NCBI GenBank assembly: GCA_021774435.1
Contig: JAJFJB010000182.1
Coordinates: 1-34,891 of the forward strand
DNA from: Alphaproteobacteria bacterium
Lineage (GTDB): Bacteria; Pseudomonadota; Alphaproteobacteria; UBA8366; GCA-2717185
Direction of reading: 5' to 3'
Length of the DNA: 34,891 nucleotides
In this document: piece after piece, positions 8,168-15,653 of the stretch
Numbering within the stretch: the first letter of the stretch is position 1
Layout of the letters: each line of letters begins with the position of its first letter
Notes under the pieces: generated by a model
Told to the model about the DNA's origin: nothing
Databases searched by the model: none
The model's input: only the letters and a program-made list of their open reading frames with translations
Program-made: the position numbers and the translations under genes

Positions 8168-9064
8168 TTGTACAAACGTCTATCTCCGAGCATGCGCGGC
8201 ATGCTGATGATGTTTGTCGCATCCGTCAGTGCCGTACTTATGCACGCGACGGTGCGCCATTTGTCGGCAGAACTGCAGCCGTTCGAGCTTGCGTTCTTTC
8301 GGAATTTTTTGGCGCTGATCTTCCTGCTTCCCCTATTGCTGCGCTCTGGCGTGCAGCAACTCCGCTCAAAGCGGTGGCGGCTGCATCTTTGCCGTGGTGC
8401 CTTGACGACGGTTTCCATGCTGTCGTTTTTTACCGCTTTAAGCATCACGCCTCTGGCGCAGGTAACCGCGCTATCCTTTACCGCGCCGCTCTTCGCCACG
8501 CTGCTGGCAATCGTGTTTTTGGGCGAGGTCGTGCGGGTACGGCGCTGGATCGCCATATTGATCGGCTTTGCCGGGACTCTTGTTATCTTGCGGCCTGGCT
8601 ATGCCGAAATTGATTTGGGGTCCATCCTGACGGTATTTTCCGCCGCGTGCTGGGGGGCCGCGATCGCGATGACACGCGTTCTCGGCCGCACGGAATCGAG
8701 CCTGACGATTACGCTCTTCATGGCGTGCATTATGGCGCCGCTGTCCTTGATTCCCGCGACCTTTGTGTGGATTTGGCCGACGCCAACGCAATACGCGGTA
8801 CTTCTCGCCATCGCCGGATTCGGCACCATAACGCAACTCGCTTTTTCCCAGTCTCTGCGCGAGGCCGAGACCAGCGTCGTCATGCCCATCGACTTTTTCA
8901 AACTGATCTGGGCGGCCTTGCTCGGTTACTTTCTGTTCGCCGAGCGGCCGGATCTCTTCACCTGGATTGGCGGTGGCATGATCTTCGCGAGCGCGACCTA
9001 TATCGCTTACCGAGAGAGCAAGCTGAAGAAAGCGACAATCGCCTATACCGACAAGGCCGCCTAG
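8168..9064 (+). CDS. EamA/RhaT-type DMT-superfamily exporter
   Basis: Inner-membrane transporter with two EamA repeats and about ten transmembrane helices in 298 residues. The first repeat starts near MRGMLMMFVASVSAVLMH and contains FELAFFRNFLALIFLLPL; the second contains ACWGAAIAMTRVLGRTESS and SQSLREAETSVVMPIDFFK. The final EamA helix is followed by a basic tail. Family members export metabolites or drugs; no substrate can be inferred. Start choice is open: TTG at 8168 gives the usual short cytoplasmic lead-in but abuts the upstream terminator, while ATG at 8192 begins right at the first helix. Neither has a good ribosome binding site. The last codons fall in a 37-base sequence repeated at 14875-14911, and a decayed paralog of its 3' end follows immediately. 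Confidence 0.9.
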   Translation: MYKRLSPSMRGMLMMFVASVSAVLMHATVRHLSAELQPFELAFFRNFLALIFLLPLLLRSGVQQLRSKRWRLHLCRGALTTVSMLSFFTALSITPLAQVTALSFTAPLFATLLAIVFLGEVVRVRRWIAILIGFAGTLVILRPGYAEIDLGSILTVFSAACWGAAIAMTRVLGRTESSLTITLFMACIMAPLSLIPATFVWIWPTPTQYAVLLAIAGFGTITQLAFSQSLREAETSVVMPIDFFKLIWAALLGYFLFAERPDLFTWIGGGMIFASATYIAYRESKLKKATIAYTDKAA

Positions 9065-9097
9065 CCGGACCGCTCGATAATCGTAATGTGTTGTGCT
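9061..9097 (+). repeat. 37-base direct repeat, copy 1
   Basis: Matches 14875-14911 at 33 of 37 positions in the same orientation (counted by eye). Copy 1 spans the EamA stop codon. Read on the minus strand its distal part encodes STTHYDY, the same residues that end the GST at 14888-15580, but without the stop codon. It therefore looks like a relic of an EamA-GST convergent junction. Confidence 0.8.
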
Positions 9098-9330
9098 TTT
9101 CGCCATTGCCGGATTCGGCACCAAAGCCGGCTCTCCCTCTCTCAGTCCCTACGCGAGACTGAAACCGGCGTTTCCATGCCGAAAAATTATTTGAAACTGA
9201 TTTGGACCGCGTTGCGGGGCTTTTTCTGTTTGCCGAGCGACCGGACATTTTTACCTGGGTCGGCCGATCATATCCAACGCGAGATGCGCGCCGCCGGACT
9301 TCGTATCCGCCAGGGCAAACGCCCCGGCTC
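9094..9330 (+). pseudogene. Decayed 3' fragment of a second EamA transporter gene
   Basis: The stretch 9101-9264 aligns base by base with 8806-8971 inside the intact EamA gene. Translated piecewise it gives LFAIAGFGT, then SLSQSLRETETGVSMPKNYL with KLIWTALRG, then LFLFAERPDIFTWVG, each in a different frame. These mirror LLAIAGFGT, SQSLREAETSVVMPIDFFK and LFAERPDLFTWIGG of the intact protein. At least two frameshifts break it and no start remains. Similarity fades after about 9264 but a TSYPPGQ..KL echo of the TYIAYRESKL tail persists to about 9330. The divergence indicates an old paralog or duplicate rather than a recent copy. Confidence 0.85.
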
Positions 9331-9712
9331 GAAAAATTGACACGTTGTTAGTAAGCGACGAGTTGACGCTGGAAAAGCTCGAAGCAACGAAAGCCGTTAA
9401 GCAACGGTATGATGAAATCCCATTTTCAAAGTAGCGGTTGTTGCCGATCTTCAGTGTAATAACGGTGATTCAGACAACTGCCGAAATCACGTCCGCTTAT
9501 GGTCACTCTACGCCCGCTTTACTCCAGATTCAGACGTAACCGGCATGTTAATGGCAGGACTGCTTGTGACCCAAAGCGTACGTTCTGAGCTAGCGACTGT
9601 CTCCGGAGTTCATGAGCGAACAGTGGCTCGAAAGCGCGACGCGGATATGGATTGCCTATCGCAGGAATAGGCAATCCATACAAGGGCCGCTATCGGCCCC
9701 AAGCAACAGCGC
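9331..9712. other. Intergenic region downstream of acnB with hairpins
   Basis: No convincing gene is seen in these 382 bases. Near the acnB stop there are two inverted repeats: the 14-base-arm structure at 9646-9680 and a smaller GGGCCG-CTAT-CGGCCC hairpin at 9684-9699. Around 9500-9575 there are loose variants of a GTCCGCTT...AAAGCG sequence that also appears, as a true inverted repeat, inside the IS at 14493-14518. I could not assign a function to these. Confidence 0.5.
9646..9680 (-). terminator. Perfect 14-base-arm hairpin downstream of acnB
   Basis: Arms 9646-9659 and 9667-9680 are exact reverse complements around a 7-base loop. It lies 33 bases beyond the acnB stop on the transcribed strand, where a terminator or a 3'-end stabilising stem would be expected. 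It lacks a T-run, so Rho-independent termination is uncertain. A second 6-base-stem hairpin at 9684-9699 lies between it and the stop codon. Confidence 0.5.
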
Positions 9713-12505
9713 CTAACTATGCAACGATGCTGAAGCCGGCGGGTTTTGCAGCGGCGGGGCAAACTTGGTCAAAGTGATGCCTTTCACGGCTGCCTTGTAT
9801 TCTTCCAAAGTAGGCGTTCTGCCGAGAATGGTGGAGAGGACGACCACCGGTGTTGAAGCCAGCAGGGATTCGCCCTTCTTATCATCGGAGTCTTCAACCA
9901 CCCGTCCCGCAAAAAGACGCGTCGATGTCGCCATGACGGTGTCGCCCTTTGCCGCCTTTTCCTGGTTCCCCATGCACAGATTGCAGCCGGGTCTCTCCAG
10001 ATACATGACGTTATCGTATTCCACGCGAGCGTCCGTCTTCGGCGCACTGTCGTCGAACTCGAAACCGGCATATTTCTGCAAAATGCTCCAGTCGCCTTCC
10101 GCCTTCAACTCATCCACGATGTTGTATGTTGGCGGCGCGACAACCAGCGGCGCCTTGAACTCGACCTTGCCGTGCATCTTTTCCAGGTTTCTGAACATTT
10201 GAGCGACAATGTTCATATCCCCTTTGTGCACCATGCAGGAACCGACAAAGCCAAGATCGACCTTTTTTTCCGCCTTGTAGTAAGAAATCGGCCGGATCAT
10301 GTCATGCGTATACCGCTTGGACACGTCGATATTCTCGACATCCGGATCGGCAATCATCGGCTCGACGATTTGATCCAAGTCGACGACGACTTCCGCGTAG
10401 TACTTGGCATTGGCGTCCGGCGAGAGAGCCGGGTTCTCGCCGGATTTTATGCCCGCGATGCGCTTGTCCGCTTTATCGATCAACCCCTTTAGCATCCGGA
10501 CGCCATTGTCCATGCCCTTGTTGATCATGACCTGAATGCGGCTCTTGGCGATCTCGAGGGATTCGATGAGGGTGGCATCGTCGGAAATACAAATGGACGC
10601 TTTTGCCTTCATTTCGGCGGTCCAGTCCGTAAAGGTGAAGGCCTGGTCCGCAAGCAGCGTTCCGATGTGGACTTCGATGATCCGGCCCTGGAAAACGTTA
10701 TCGCCAAACTGTTCCAGCATTTGCGCCTGGGTCGCATGGACCACGTCACGGAAATCCATGTGATCGGCCATCCGGCCCTTGAAGGTGACTTTGACAGACT
10801 CGGGAATAGGCATCGTTGCCTCGCCGGTCGCCAGGGCGAGCGCGACGGTGCCTGAATCGGCGCCGAACGCGACGCCCTTCGACATCCTCGTGTGAGAGTC
10901 GCCGCCGATAATGATGGCCCGGTCATCGATCGTGATGTCGTTCAAGACCTTATGAATGACGTCCGTCATGGGATGGTAGACGCCTTTTGGGTCCCGTCCC
11001 GTGATGAGACCGTACTTATTCATGAATGCCATGAGTTTGGGCGTATTCGCCTGGGCCTTCAGATCCCAAACCGACGCCGTATGACACCCCGATTGGTAGG
11101 CGCCGTCGACGTCTGGCGAGATCACCGTTGCGGCCATGGCCTCCAATTCCTGAACCGTCATCGGGCCAGTCGTATCCTGCGACCCGACGATGTTCACCCG
11201 CACCCGGACGTCCGAGCCCGCGTGCAGAACCGCCCCCTCGGTCACCCCGATAGCGTTTCTGTTGAAGATTTTCTCGACGGCGGTCAGGCCTTGATCCGCG
11301 TGCGAAAGTTCCTGTGAAGGCGCAAAGGCGGATTGCAGCTCGACCCCAAGGGCCTCGGCTGCAAATGTCTGCAGCTTTTTTCCGAAAACAACAGCATAGG
11401 AACCGCCGGCCTTGATGAATTCGACGTTTTGAGGTGTGAAGGATGCGGATACACCCATGAGTTCTTCATTGCCGTCTTCGTCGCACAATTTCTGGTCTTT
11501 TGTATTGATGGTCAGAACGGTGCCCGTTGCGACGGAGTACTTTTCCTCGAGAATAGGACTGCCGTCGTTGTTCAGGATCGGGTTGCCATCCTCATCCTGT
11601 TTTCTGACCCAGTTCTTAAGGTCGATGCCAATGCCGCCGGTCACACCCAAGGCCGTCATAAAAATGGGTGAAATACCATTCGTCCCCGCGACAATTGGGG
11701 CATTGTTCACAAAGGGGATATAGGGGCTTGTTGGCTCGCCGGTCCACAGGGCAACGTTATTGACCCCCGACATGCGGGAGGACCCCACGCCCATCGTCCC
11801 CTTTTCGGCAATCACCATCACCCGTTTGCCCGGATGCTGTTGTTGCAGAGCTCGAATCTCGGCCTGTCCCGTTTCAGAGATAAAGCACTTTCCGTGCAGC
11901 TCCCGGTCCGCCCGGGAGTGTGCCTGGTTGCCGGGAGACATCAGGTCGGTGGAAATATCGCCCTCCGCGGCGACGTAGGTCACGACCTTAATCTCTTCAT
12001 CTATGTCAGGCAGTTTCGTAAAAAATTCTGCCTTCGCATAACTTTCTAGAATGTCCTTGGCGACATCGTTCCCCGCGCGATACGCCTCGCCAAGCCGGTC
12101 CGTGTCCGCAGCGTACAAATAGACCTGTGTTTTCAGGACGTCGGCCGCTTGCCGGGCGATCGATGCATCGTCACCCAAGGCCAAATCGAGAAGGACCTCG
12201 ACTGAAGGGCCCCCATTCATGTGGGACAACAGCTCAAAGGCGAAGGATGGCGAAATCTCCTCGACGACCGCCTCGCCGAGAATAATCTCTTTTAAGAATT
12301 TCGCCTTTTCGCTCGCAGCACTGGTCGTTCCGGGAATCGTATTATAGATGAAGAACTTTACGGACTCTTCCCTGTGCTCATGATTAACATCCCTTATCTG
12401 CGCAATGACCTCGCTGAGGAGAGCGCCATCCTCAATGGGTTTTGGATTTAAATCTTGAGATTTTCGCTCTTCGATTTCGGTTAAATAATCTGTGTACAAG
12501 CTCAT
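9713..12505 (-). CDS. acnB: Aconitate hydratase B (bifunctional aconitase / 2-methylisocitrate dehydratase)
   Basis: Interconverts citrate and isocitrate with a [4Fe-4S] cluster, and may act on 2-methylisocitrate. At 930 residues it is longer than the 865-residue E. coli AcnB. Order of parts: HEAT-like N-terminal domain (about 1-165), swivel domain containing GTMGVGSSRMSGVNN, then the catalytic domains with VGSQDTTGPM, QSGCHTA and IIGGDSHTR. The likely cluster ligands are Cys757 (VGSCMVHKG), Cys841 and Cys844 (PGCNLCMGN). The text of the N-terminal domain (FIYNTIPGTTSAASEKAKF, AFELLSHMNGGPSVEVLLDL) and the insert near NWVRKQDEDGNPILNNDG resemble Bacteroidota AcnB as I remember it, which would fit lateral transfer. 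The gene lies alone in a block bounded by direct repeats. The ATG at 12505 has only a weak ribosome binding site. Confidence 0.95.
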   Translation of the reverse strand: MSLYTDYLTEIEERKSQDLNPKPIEDGALLSEVIAQIRDVNHEHREESVKFFIYNTIPGTTSAASEKAKFLKEIILGEAVVEEISPSFAFELLSHMNGGPSVEVLLDLALGDDASIARQAADVLKTQVYLYAADTDRLGEAYRAGNDVAKDILESYAKAEFFTKLPDIDEEIKVVTYVAAEGDISTDLMSPGNQAHSRADRELHGKCFISETGQAEIRALQQQHPGKRVMVIAEKGTMGVGSSRMSGVNNVALWTGEPTSPYIPFVNNAPIVAGTNGISPIFMTALGVTGGIGIDLKNWVRKQDEDGNPILNNDGSPILEEKYSVATGTVLTINTKDQKLCDEDGNEELMGVSASFTPQNVEFIKAGGSYAVVFGKKLQTFAAEALGVELQSAFAPSQELSHADQGLTAVEKIFNRNAIGVTEGAVLHAGSDVRVRVNIVGSQDTTGPMTVQELEAMAATVISPDVDGAYQSGCHTASVWDLKAQANTPKLMAFMNKYGLITGRDPKGVYHPMTDVIHKVLNDITIDDRAIIIGGDSHTRMSKGVAFGADSGTVALALATGEATMPIPESVKVTFKGRMADHMDFRDVVHATQAQMLEQFGDNVFQGRIIEVHIGTLLADQAFTFTDWTAEMKAKASICISDDATLIESLEIAKSRIQVMINKGMDNGVRMLKGLIDKADKRIAGIKSGENPALSPDANAKYYAEVVVDLDQIVEPMIADPDVENIDVSKRYTHDMIRPISYYKAEKKVDLGFVGSCMVHKGDMNIVAQMFRNLEKMHGKVEFKAPLVVAPPTYNIVDELKAEGDWSILQKYAGFEFDDSAPKTDARVEYDNVMYLERPGCNLCMGNQEKAAKGDTVMATSTRLFAGRVVEDSDDKKGESLLASTPVVVLSTILGRTPTLEEYKAAVKGITLTKFAPPLQNPPASASLHS

Positions 12506-12542
12506 AGCGATCTAGACCCATCAGTGTTATTGGCAGCCCGGA

Positions 12543-12575
12543 CGCCGGGTCGCAAAATCATTCTGCGATCCGGCG
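12543..12575. promoter_or_regulatory. Inverted repeat in the acnB leader region
   Basis: Arms CGCCGGGTCGCA (12543-12554) and TGCGATCCGGCG (12564-12575) pair at 11 of 12 positions, the twelfth being a G-T wobble, around a 9-base loop. It lies 37 bases upstream of the acnB ATG and would be part of its leader RNA or promoter. In other bacteria aconitase genes are controlled by iron or cis-acting RNA, but no such specific site is recognisable here. Confidence 0.4.
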
Positions 12576-12636
12576 GAAAACCCACGACTTCATCCATAGC
12601 TCAGCCAGGATTGGCTTTCAAGGTGATCCAAATTAG

Positions 12637-12984
12637 TTAATAAGACGGCATATTAACGACAATGCCCGTGAGCGTCCCTCGCTGAAGGCTTCATTCGTTC
12701 ACCGTAACAGCGCCTTGGGAATTAGTGAATTCGTTCCACTCGGCTATTCGGACCTGACCGAGGATGAGGCTTATTTATCACAGTTTATCGACACGGGCAA
12801 AATAACGGACCCACGCGCAAGGTTGCCGAGCAAGCCTGGCCGCATTGCGCCGAAATGATCGTCTCTGCGATAGGCTGCAGCACTTGTTTGAACTATTTCA
12901 CACGTTTCCGGAACAAGACGAAGACACGCGGAGGCGCGACAGTGCCGTTCTAAGCTCTGTCGAGGAATCGCTTCTGGCTGAGAG
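12637..12984 (+). pseudogene. Broken gene of unknown family, 5' part, split by the IS element
   Basis: Two coding-looking stretches are separated by a one-base frameshift. The first, 12637-12855, reads through SLKASFVHRNSALGI, EFVPLGYSDLTEDEAYLSQF and RARLPSKPGRIAPK and then hits TGA at 12856. The second, from 12857, reads DRLCDRLQHLFELFHTFP and SAVLSSVEESLLAES up to the left end of the IS at 12985. Amino acid composition is protein-like and there is no plausible start codon, so the 5' end is already lost. Coding continues on the far side of the IS at 14551-14668. I do not recognise the family. Confidence 0.6.
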
Positions 12985-13058
12985 TGTTGAAAAAGTCGGT
13001 TGAGCGCGGAATCTGGATGTGATTCCTTCGTCTTGGGTTATGGGACGGAGTCAGTACG

Positions 13059-14417
13059 ATGATGGGCGCGGCGTTAGGTCAGCAAGATCGTCTTTTCTAC
13101 GCGTTCGATCTCGAAACGGTGATCCCGGAGGGGCATTTGCTTCGGCGGATTGATGCTGTTCTGGATTTGAGTTGGCTGCGCGAAGAGTTGAAGCCCCATT
13201 ACAGCTCGATAGGACGACCGTCGATCTGTCCGGAACTGATGATCCGGATGTTGCTGGTCGGCTACTGCTATTCAGTCCGCTCGGAACGTCGGCTTTGCGA
13301 GGAAGTCGAATTGAACCTGGCCTACCGTTGGTTCTGCCGGCTTGGACTGGAAGACAAGGCGCCCGATCACTCGACCTTTTCGGTCAATCGCCACGGTCGC
13401 TTCCGAGAGAGCGATATCTTGCGAACGGTGTTCGAGGAGGTGGTGTGCGGTTGCATGAAGGCCGGTCTTGTCGGTGGCGAAGGCTTTGCCGTGGATGCGT
13501 CCGTCATTGAGGCCGATGCGAGCCGCTTCCAGCGGGTCGAAGGCGCCAGTGTCGATTGGAGTGCGGAAGACCTGTCGCGCCGGCCTATCGCTGAATACGT
13601 GGCGGCCTTAGAAGGCGTCAATCCGACGACCAACCCCGAACGTCCGCCCAAGGCGATATCGCCGGTCGACCCGTCCGCCGCATGGACGACGCGAGGGCGG
13701 CACAAGGTAATGTTCGGCTACAGCCTGAACTATCTGATCGATATGGAAGAGTCGGTCATCCTCGATGTCGAGGCGACGCCGACACGGATATCCAAGGAGG
13801 TCGACGCTACCGAGACCATGATTGAGCGGGTCGAGGAACGATTTGCTCTCAAGCCAAAGCACATCGCAGGCGATGTCGCATACGGCACCGGCGAGATGCT
13901 CGGTTGGCTGATCGACCGCAAGATCGAGCCCCATATTCCGGTCTGGGACAAGGGTAAGCGCAAAGATGGAACATTCTCGCGCGAGGACTTCATCTACGAC
14001 GAAGAACAGGACATCTATCTCTGTCCCGCGGGCAAGACATTACGGACGACCGGGACACTCCTTTCGGATAACACTTACAAGTATCTCGCTCTCAAGGCCG
14101 ACTGCCAAGCGTGCGACTTGAAACAGCGATGCTGTCCCAATGTGATATCGCGCCGGATCCCACGTGATCCCAATGAATCGGCTCGCGACCACACGCGAAC
14201 GCTAATGGAGACGAAGGCCTATCGGATTGCCAGAGCCGAGCGTAAGAAAATCGAGGCACTCTTCGGCGAAGCCAAACGCATCCTCGGCCTCACCAGGCTC
14301 CGGTTACGCGGCCTATCCGGCGCCCGCGACGAGTTCTTGCTTGCCGCCACCGTACAGAACCTCAAACGCCTGATCGCATGCGTCGCCATACCACCACCAA
14401 GGCCGAGACTGGCATGA
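13059..14417 (+). CDS. IS1182 family transposase
   Basis: A 452-residue DDE transposase. The N-terminal DUF772-type domain includes FDLETVIPEGHLLRRIDAVL and MLLVGYCYSVRSERRLCEEV. The catalytic core has FAVDASVIEADASR (first Asp), HIAGDVAYGTGEM (second Asp) and RKKIEALFGEAKRILGLTR (Glu). Between the second Asp and the Glu lies a Cys-rich segment, CQACDLKQRCCPN, as seen in this family. The frame is uninterrupted, so the protein could be active. Two ATGs in tandem (13059 and 13062) follow a GGGACGGAG ribosome binding site. No second reading frame or passenger gene is present. Confidence 0.93.
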   Translation: MMGAALGQQDRLFYAFDLETVIPEGHLLRRIDAVLDLSWLREELKPHYSSIGRPSICPELMIRMLLVGYCYSVRSERRLCEEVELNLAYRWFCRLGLEDKAPDHSTFSVNRHGRFRESDILRTVFEEVVCGCMKAGLVGGEGFAVDASVIEADASRFQRVEGASVDWSAEDLSRRPIAEYVAALEGVNPTTNPERPPKAISPVDPSAAWTTRGRHKVMFGYSLNYLIDMEESVILDVEATPTRISKEVDATETMIERVEERFALKPKHIAGDVAYGTGEMLGWLIDRKIEPHIPVWDKGKRKDGTFSREDFIYDEEQDIYLCPAGKTLRTTGTLLSDNTYKYLALKADCQACDLKQRCCPNVISRRIPRDPNESARDHTRTLMETKAYRIARAERKKIEALFGEAKRILGLTRLRLRGLSGARDEFLLAATVQNLKRLIACVAIPPPRPRLA

Positions 14418-14470
14418 CCGCATGAACTGAAAACGGCAAAACTCACAAACATCCCATATCCGCTGAGGCA

Positions 14471-14518
14471 TTCCGCCAAAGCGGAAAACAAATGTCCGCT
14501 ATTACTACAAAGCGGACA
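14471..14518. other. Two small hairpins between transposase stop and IS right end
   Basis: TTCCGC-CAAA-GCGGAA (14471-14486) and TGTCCGCT / AGCGGACA (14493-14500 and 14511-14518, 10-base loop) are perfect inverted repeats. They lie 54-101 bases after the transposase stop and may end its transcript, although neither has a T-run. Confidence 0.4.
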
Positions 14519-14550
14519 CCAGAAATCGACCAAAACAGACTTTATCAACA

Positions 14551-14668
14551 GCCTCGGCTACGAACGGAACTCGCGGCGTACCGGATCGACTTCCGCTGTT
14601 CCCTTCAACTTGAGACATTCGGTGATTGGTACTTTACCGGTTCGACCGATCTCAATATTTTTTGGTAG
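14551..14668 (+). pseudogene. Broken gene of unknown family, 3' part
   Basis: Immediately right of the IS the frame starting CCT at 14552 reads PRLRTELAAYRIDFRCSLQL, then ETFGDWYFTGSTDLNIFW, and ends at TAG 14666-14668. The protein-like composition and the position opposite the left fragment indicate the 3' end of the same gene. The family is not recognised. Confidence 0.55.
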
Positions 14669-14887
14669 AATGTCCGATCACAAACGCCTCTAAAATCAAT
14701 CGATTGTGCGATAATACTCATTATGGAAAGCGATTTGGAGTTGATTTTAAATTGCTTCGACTAATCGTTTTTCGCCAAAAATAAATTCCAGAACAAGGCG
14801 AGTATTCAAGCGGCAATTTGCTGCACCGCGTCGAAATAATTGAGCCTGGCACGCCGAACCTATCGACGGCCAGGCTAGCCGAACCGC
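14669..14887. other. AT-richer intergenic region with an EamA-like relic next to the GST gene
   Basis: Composition here is visibly more AT-rich than the neighbours up to about 14815. From about 14824 to 14880 the bases loosely follow the last 19 codons and stop of the EamA gene (compare CACCGCGTCGAA / TACCGAGAGAGC and ACCTATCGACGGCC / GCCTATACCGACAAGGCC), running straight into the 37-base repeat. I see no intact gene. Confidence 0.4.
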
Positions 14888-14911
14888 TCAGTAATCGTAA
14901 TGCGTTGTGCT
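14875..14911 (+). repeat. 37-base direct repeat, copy 2
   Basis: Partner of 9061-9097 (33 of 37 identical, same orientation). Here the repeat covers the last seven codons and stop of the GST gene on the minus strand, so this copy is probably the original junction. The two copies enclose about 5.8 kb. Confidence 0.8.
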
Positions 14912-15580
14912 GTCCGCCAGGTTGTCGAAAAGGCCGATCATTCGACTTCGCCACTCATAGACGGAATCATCCGGCTTCACCACGGGAAAGGGGCTGACAC
15001 TGCGTGGCCATTGCAAGGCGCCGAAGACGATATAATCGTCGTAAGACGGTGCGTTGCCGCCGAACCAAGCCTGTTTTTTCAAGACCAAGCGGAGCGGCAG
15101 CAGGGTTTTCTCCAGCTCTTCGGCCCGTGATTCCTGTTCATCTCTGAGAGCCTCGAGCGTTTGCTTGAACCGCGCTTCGCGGTCCGCTCTGAAATATTCG
15201 ATATCGGCATCGTTAATATGCTGGAAGACGTCCCAGATGATCGTGCGCAATATTGCGGGATGAAGCTGTGTGTCGGTCCACGTGTTGAGGAAGTACGCCA
15301 TGTGCCGGCCGCCGTCGCCGCCAAAGAGCGACGGTTTATCCGGATAGGTATCTTCGAGATAACAGGCGATTTTCCAAGAATCGGCTACGATTTCGTCGCC
15401 TTCGACAAGCACGGGGTATTTTTCGGATCCGCTAAAGGCGATTTTGTCCTTTTCGGTAAAACAACAGGCCTCGTAATCTACGGAAATACCCTTGTGGGCC
15501 AATGCCATCCGCGTGCGCCAACAATAAGGGCTGAAGCGCCGGTCATCCTTACCCGTCAGTTCATAAAGGGTTCTTTTCAC
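14888..15580 (-). CDS. Glutathione S-transferase family protein, LigE/beta-etherase-like
   Basis: A 230-residue GST. The N-terminal thioredoxin-like domain reads TLYELTGKDDRRFSPYCWRT (the SPYCWR stretch supplies the likely catalytic Ser or Cys) and then MALAHKGISVDYEACCFTEK, KYPVLVEGDEIVADSWKIA and YLEDTYPDKPSLFGG; a helical C-terminal domain follows and the protein ends STTHYDY. This pattern matches the LigE/LigF-like group common in alphaproteobacteria; substrate unknown. The open frame extends upstream to 15655, overlapping the divergent transporter start. GTG at 15578-15580 is preferred because the family begins at this point and a GGGCGGA lies 8 bases upstream. Its 3' end lies in the 37-base direct repeat. 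Confidence 0.87.
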   Translation of the reverse strand: MKRTLYELTGKDDRRFSPYCWRTRMALAHKGISVDYEACCFTEKDKIAFSGSEKYPVLVEGDEIVADSWKIACYLEDTYPDKPSLFGGDGGRHMAYFLNTWTDTQLHPAILRTIIWDVFQHINDADIEYFRADREARFKQTLEALRDEQESRAEELEKTLLPLRLVLKKQAWFGGNAPSYDDYIVFGALQWPRSVSPFPVVKPDDSVYEWRSRMIGLFDNLADSTTHYDY

Positions 15581-15653
15581 GATCGATATCCGCCCGTTAA
15601 CCAAATATTGTCGATGTTTCTGCGATAAAGCGGTATAGCCCAGCGGAGCAGTC

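Larger units (their letters stand above)
12985..14550 (+). mobile_element. IS1182-like insertion sequence, apparently complete
   Basis: About 1,566 bases bounded by 13-base imperfect terminal inverted repeats: TGTTGAAAAAGTC at 12985-12997 and the complement of TGTTGATAAAGTC at 14538-14550 (12 of 13 match). It holds a single intact transposase gene at 13059-14417. Sequence outside the repeats also shows partial symmetry, so the true ends could be several bases further out. I could not find a clear target-site duplication. The element has landed inside an already decayed gene. Confidence 0.85.

Noticed and set aside
8471..9124. Minus-strand open frame over the EamA gene
   Set aside because: Its composition is non-protein-like except for the STTHYDY stretch, which is explained by the 37-base repeat shared with the GST gene.
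12980..14560. Target-site duplication around the IS
   Set aside because: Flanks CTGAGAG and GCCTCGG show partial mirror symmetry but no clear direct repeat, so I do not claim one.
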